Assembly: GCA_902462015.1 (NCBI GenBank)
Contig: CABPZV010000103.1
Span: 1-7,152 of the forward strand
DNA: 7,152 nucleotides
Direction: 5' to 3'
Origin: an uncultured Eubacteriales bacterium
GTDB taxonomy: Bacteria; Bacillota; Clostridia; Oscillospirales; CAG-272
Below, in pieces: positions 5,658 to 7,152 of the stretch. Positions within the stretch are counted from its first letter, which is position 1, and each line of letters opens with the position of its first letter. The notes beneath the pieces were generated by a model, which worked only from the letters and a program-made list of their open reading frames with translations, was not told where the DNA came from and did not search any database. Made by a program: the position numbers and the translations under genes.

Positions 5658-5861
5658 ATGAAAAGTACAGTTAATGAAGTGATCTGTAAGTGCAAGCATG
5701 TTACAATGATAGATATTGAGAAAGCTTTGCACAGTCATAGTAAATTTGAGGACGTCGAAAAAGAGTTTGATGAGGTGCAGAAAATTACCGGATGTTCAAC
5801 CGGTTGCGGAGGATGTCATGACAAAATAATGGATGTGATTTCCGAAATTATAAGCGGTTGA
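5658..5861 (+). CDS. BFD-like [2Fe-2S] domain protein
   Basis: Small stand-alone protein of 67 residues in the bacterioferritin-associated ferredoxin (BFD/Fer2_BFD) family. The four expected cluster ligands are present: Cys10 and Cys12 in ICKC, and Cys50 and Cys53 in GCGGC, spaced 37 residues apart as in the C-x-C...C-x-x-C pattern of the family; Cys46 is an extra cysteine. The fold should be all helical around one [2Fe-2S] cluster. In other proteins this domain is fused to nitrite reductase or oxidoreductases, or mobilises iron from bacterioferritin. Here no bacterioferritin is visible; its partner may be the upstream rubrerythrin, as an electron donor or iron handler, which is inference from gene order. 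GAGG lies 11 bases before the ATG. The transcript probably ends at the hairpin at 5894-5987. Confidence 0.9.
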   Translation: MKSTVNEVICKCKHVTMIDIEKALHSHSKFEDVEKEFDEVQKITGCSTGCGGCHDKIMDVISEIISG

Positions 5862-5893
5862 TTGGCAGCAAATACGGTTTTTATACTACAGTC

Positions 5894-5987
5894 AAAAAGC
5901 AGGAATTTTCATGCTTGTCAGATGCTTTATAAAGGGCGCTTGTAAAAAGCGTCAGCATCTGATCAGCAAGAGGATTCCTGCTTTTTT
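5894..5987. terminator. Large nested bidirectional terminator hairpin
   Basis: Three stacked stems: the outer stem pairs 5894-5906 (AAAAAGCAGGAAT) with 5974-5986 (ATTCCTGCTTTTT); the middle pairs TGCT (5912-5915) with AGCA (5965-5968) and TCAGATGC (5918-5925) with GCATCTGA (5955-5962); the inner pairs CGCTT (5937-5941) with AAGCG (5947-5951). The T-run at 5982-5987 ends plus-strand transcripts from the rubrerythrin/BFD operon, and the A-run at 5894-5898 gives T's for minus-strand transcripts. The length and nesting exceed a standard terminator, so an additional structured-RNA role is possible. Confidence 0.8.
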
Positions 5988-5988
5988 A

Positions 5989-6293
5989 TTAACATTTTTT
6001 CAATGCTTCAAGCAGTAATACTTTAAAGCTTTTATCTGCGAGACTTCTTACAGTACTTGATACGCATTGGTCTGTTAGAACTCCGGTACATACAACCGTA
6101 TCTATCCCATATTGTGTAACCATAAACGAAGAGACGAACCTGTCAAAGCACTGTCGGTAGTTTTGTTTATAACAATTTCATCTTCAAGAGGCGCCAGCTG
6201 AGGAACAATTTCAGCTGACGTTGTGCCAGGGGAAAGCAGCAGTTCATTATCCCCGGTTGATTTTTGGTCAAGTGATCGGCCGCTTTTATCAGG
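5989..6293 (-). pseudogene. Isochorismatase-family cysteine hydrolase, truncated and frameshifted remnant
   Basis: Two minus-strand frames together match the central part of an isochorismatase-like hydrolase. The upstream frame (6293 down to the stop at 6102-6104) carries LLSPGTTSAEIVPQLAPLED and the catalytic lysine in VINKTTDSALTGSS (codon 6162-6164). After a one-base loss at 6105/6106 the second frame carries IDTVVCTGVLTDQCVSSTV, with the nucleophile cysteine (codon 6064-6066), and ends LLLEALKKC at TAA 5989-5991. Joining ATGGG with ATAGAT restores MGIDTVV, so the frameshift is a single missing base. The N-terminal DMQNDF region with the catalytic aspartate is absent, and the normal C-terminal tail is missing, so a sequencing error alone cannot explain the state. 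It has no start codon or RBS of its own. The remnant abuts the DUF4097 stop upstream and the shared terminator downstream. Confidence 0.88.
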
Positions 6294-6295
6294 AA

Positions 6296-7152
6296 TTATT
6301 TTTGATTTATTATCACGTCTCCGGAGACAGAGTCAAAAGATAGATCGGCTTTTCCTTCTCCGCATATATATATATATTTGTCGCCATGGTTTGTTGTCGG
6401 AAAATCACATTTAAACTTGCCGGAGACGCTTGAAAAATCTGCTGAAAAGGAAGCATTTCCTGAAATTAATAGTTTTACTGAACCGGAAATGGAATCAAAC
6501 TTGCCTTTTAACGGAAGAGTATCAAACGATAATTCTGTATCTCCGGAAACACTGTCAACAGATATTTTTTCTGCCCGTCCATGATACGATATGCTTCCTG
6601 AAACCGAATCTATATTTGCCGAGGATGCAAAAACTCCGTTTATGTTTGTATTTCCTGATGTTGTGTCGACTTCGAGATCCTTTATATTTAGTTCGTTTTC
6701 ACTGAAATCTATATTTATATCGGAGCTTACAGAATCTATTTCAAGTTCTTTTAACCCCGACAGAGAAGCTTCGGGAATATATAAATCTAATTTCTTATCC
6801 TTATAATTGTTCCAGAAACTGAACCTCGAGGCTTTGCCAAAGGCAATTTTTAATGTTTTTTCTTCAAGCTTCCAGCATAGCATTAATTTTTCCTTGTTTC
6901 CTGTATAGTCGTCTTCGGCGTGGAAATATTCGTCTTTGCTCTGACAGATATTTATTTCTCCTGATATCCAGCTAATTTCAACAGAATCTATTTTATCCGG
7001 TGAAAGTATTAGCGTGTCTGTCGAATAATCGCTTGTACTTCCCATATTTATTAAATTACCGATATTAAAAACGGAGTTTCCTAAAATTCTGCTGTTCGTG
7101 ATGCCGCATATAAGAATGGCCGTAAGTACCGTTATTATCGCAATATTTATTA
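6296..7152 (-). CDS. DUF4097 (adhesin-like beta-repeat) protein with N-terminal membrane anchor; 5' end outside window
   Basis: The frame is open to the right edge: 284 visible residues plus a partial codon. The first visible residues contain a hydrophobic segment (IAIITVLTAILICGI), probably a transmembrane or signal anchor, so the ATG at 7043-7045 is internal. The rest is a DUF4097 domain, expected to fold as a right-handed beta-solenoid and face outward. At least seven repeats of about 20 residues are marked by S-x-SG: SWISG, SVSSD, TTSGN, SVSGS, SVSGD, SISGS, SVSGK, SVSGD. In many Bacillota such genes lie in an operon with a PadR regulator and a DUF1700 membrane protein and relate to envelope stress; those neighbours would lie beyond the right edge and cannot be seen. 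An (AT)7 run at 6364-6377 lies in the coding sequence (KYIYIC). Function beyond surface location is not known. Confidence 0.92.
   Translation of the reverse strand, partial: INIAIITVLTAILICGITNSRILGNSVFNIGNLINMGSTSDYSTDTLILSPDKIDSVEISWISGEINICQSKDEYFHAEDDYTGNKEKLMLCWKLEEKTLKIAFGKASRFSFWNNYKDKKLDLYIPEASLSGLKELEIDSVSSDINIDFSENELNIKDLEVDTTSGNTNINGVFASSANIDSVSGSISYHGRAEKISVDSVSGDTELSFDTLPLKGKFDSISGSVKLLISGNASFSADFSSVSGKFKCDFPTTNHGDKYIYICGEGKADLSFDSVSGDVIINQK

Noticed and set aside
6430..6806. Several plus-strand frames opposite the DUF4097 gene
   Set aside because: Antisense of the repeat-containing gene; none has an RBS or recognisable motif.

Overview
The window looks like part of a chromosome from an obligately anaerobic, low-to-mid GC member of the Clostridia (Bacillota). 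This is inferred from a rubredoxin-first ('reverse') rubrerythrin, a Bcp-type peroxiredoxin, a BFD-like [2Fe-2S] protein, sigma-A style promoters (TTGACA-17-TATAAT), AAAGGAG-type ribosome binding sites, and a DUF4097 membrane-anchored protein. No rRNA, tRNA, CRISPR array or recognisable transposase gene was seen. Both window edges cut a gene.

Layout, left to right. (1) 1-1101, plus strand: the 3' half of alaS. It is followed by about 230 bp of apparently decayed sequence and a long two-way terminator hairpin (1330-1383). (2) 1392-3912, minus strand: a DNA-deoxyinosine glycosylase, a Bcp peroxiredoxin, an orphan 107-residue protein set between two hairpin-rich repeat blocks, and a 167-residue conserved hypothetical protein with a near-perfect sigma-A promoter. 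(3) 4133-5861, plus strand: a sugar phosphate isomerase/epimerase-like TIM barrel with its own promoter and terminator, then a likely two-gene operon of reverse rubrerythrin and a BFD-like iron-sulfur protein. (4) A nested two-way terminator (5894-5987). (5) 5989-7152, minus strand: a truncated, frameshifted isochorismatase-family pseudogene, then a DUF4097 protein whose N-terminal membrane segment runs to the right edge.

How the genes relate. The functional theme is housekeeping and stress protection. The peroxiredoxin and rubrerythrin reduce peroxides, the BFD-like protein may carry electrons, and the glycosylase repairs deaminated purines. Loosely PerR-box-like inverted repeats lie at the candidate -10 regions of both peroxide genes, but AT-richness makes chance matches likely. 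The intergenic regions are long and contain remnants (1102-1329, 1872-2148, 5989-6293), which suggests local gene decay. I see no convincing new defence or mobile system. The most open items are the orphan 107-residue gene flanked by palindromes, the conserved 167-residue hypothetical, and the rubrerythrin/BFD pairing.
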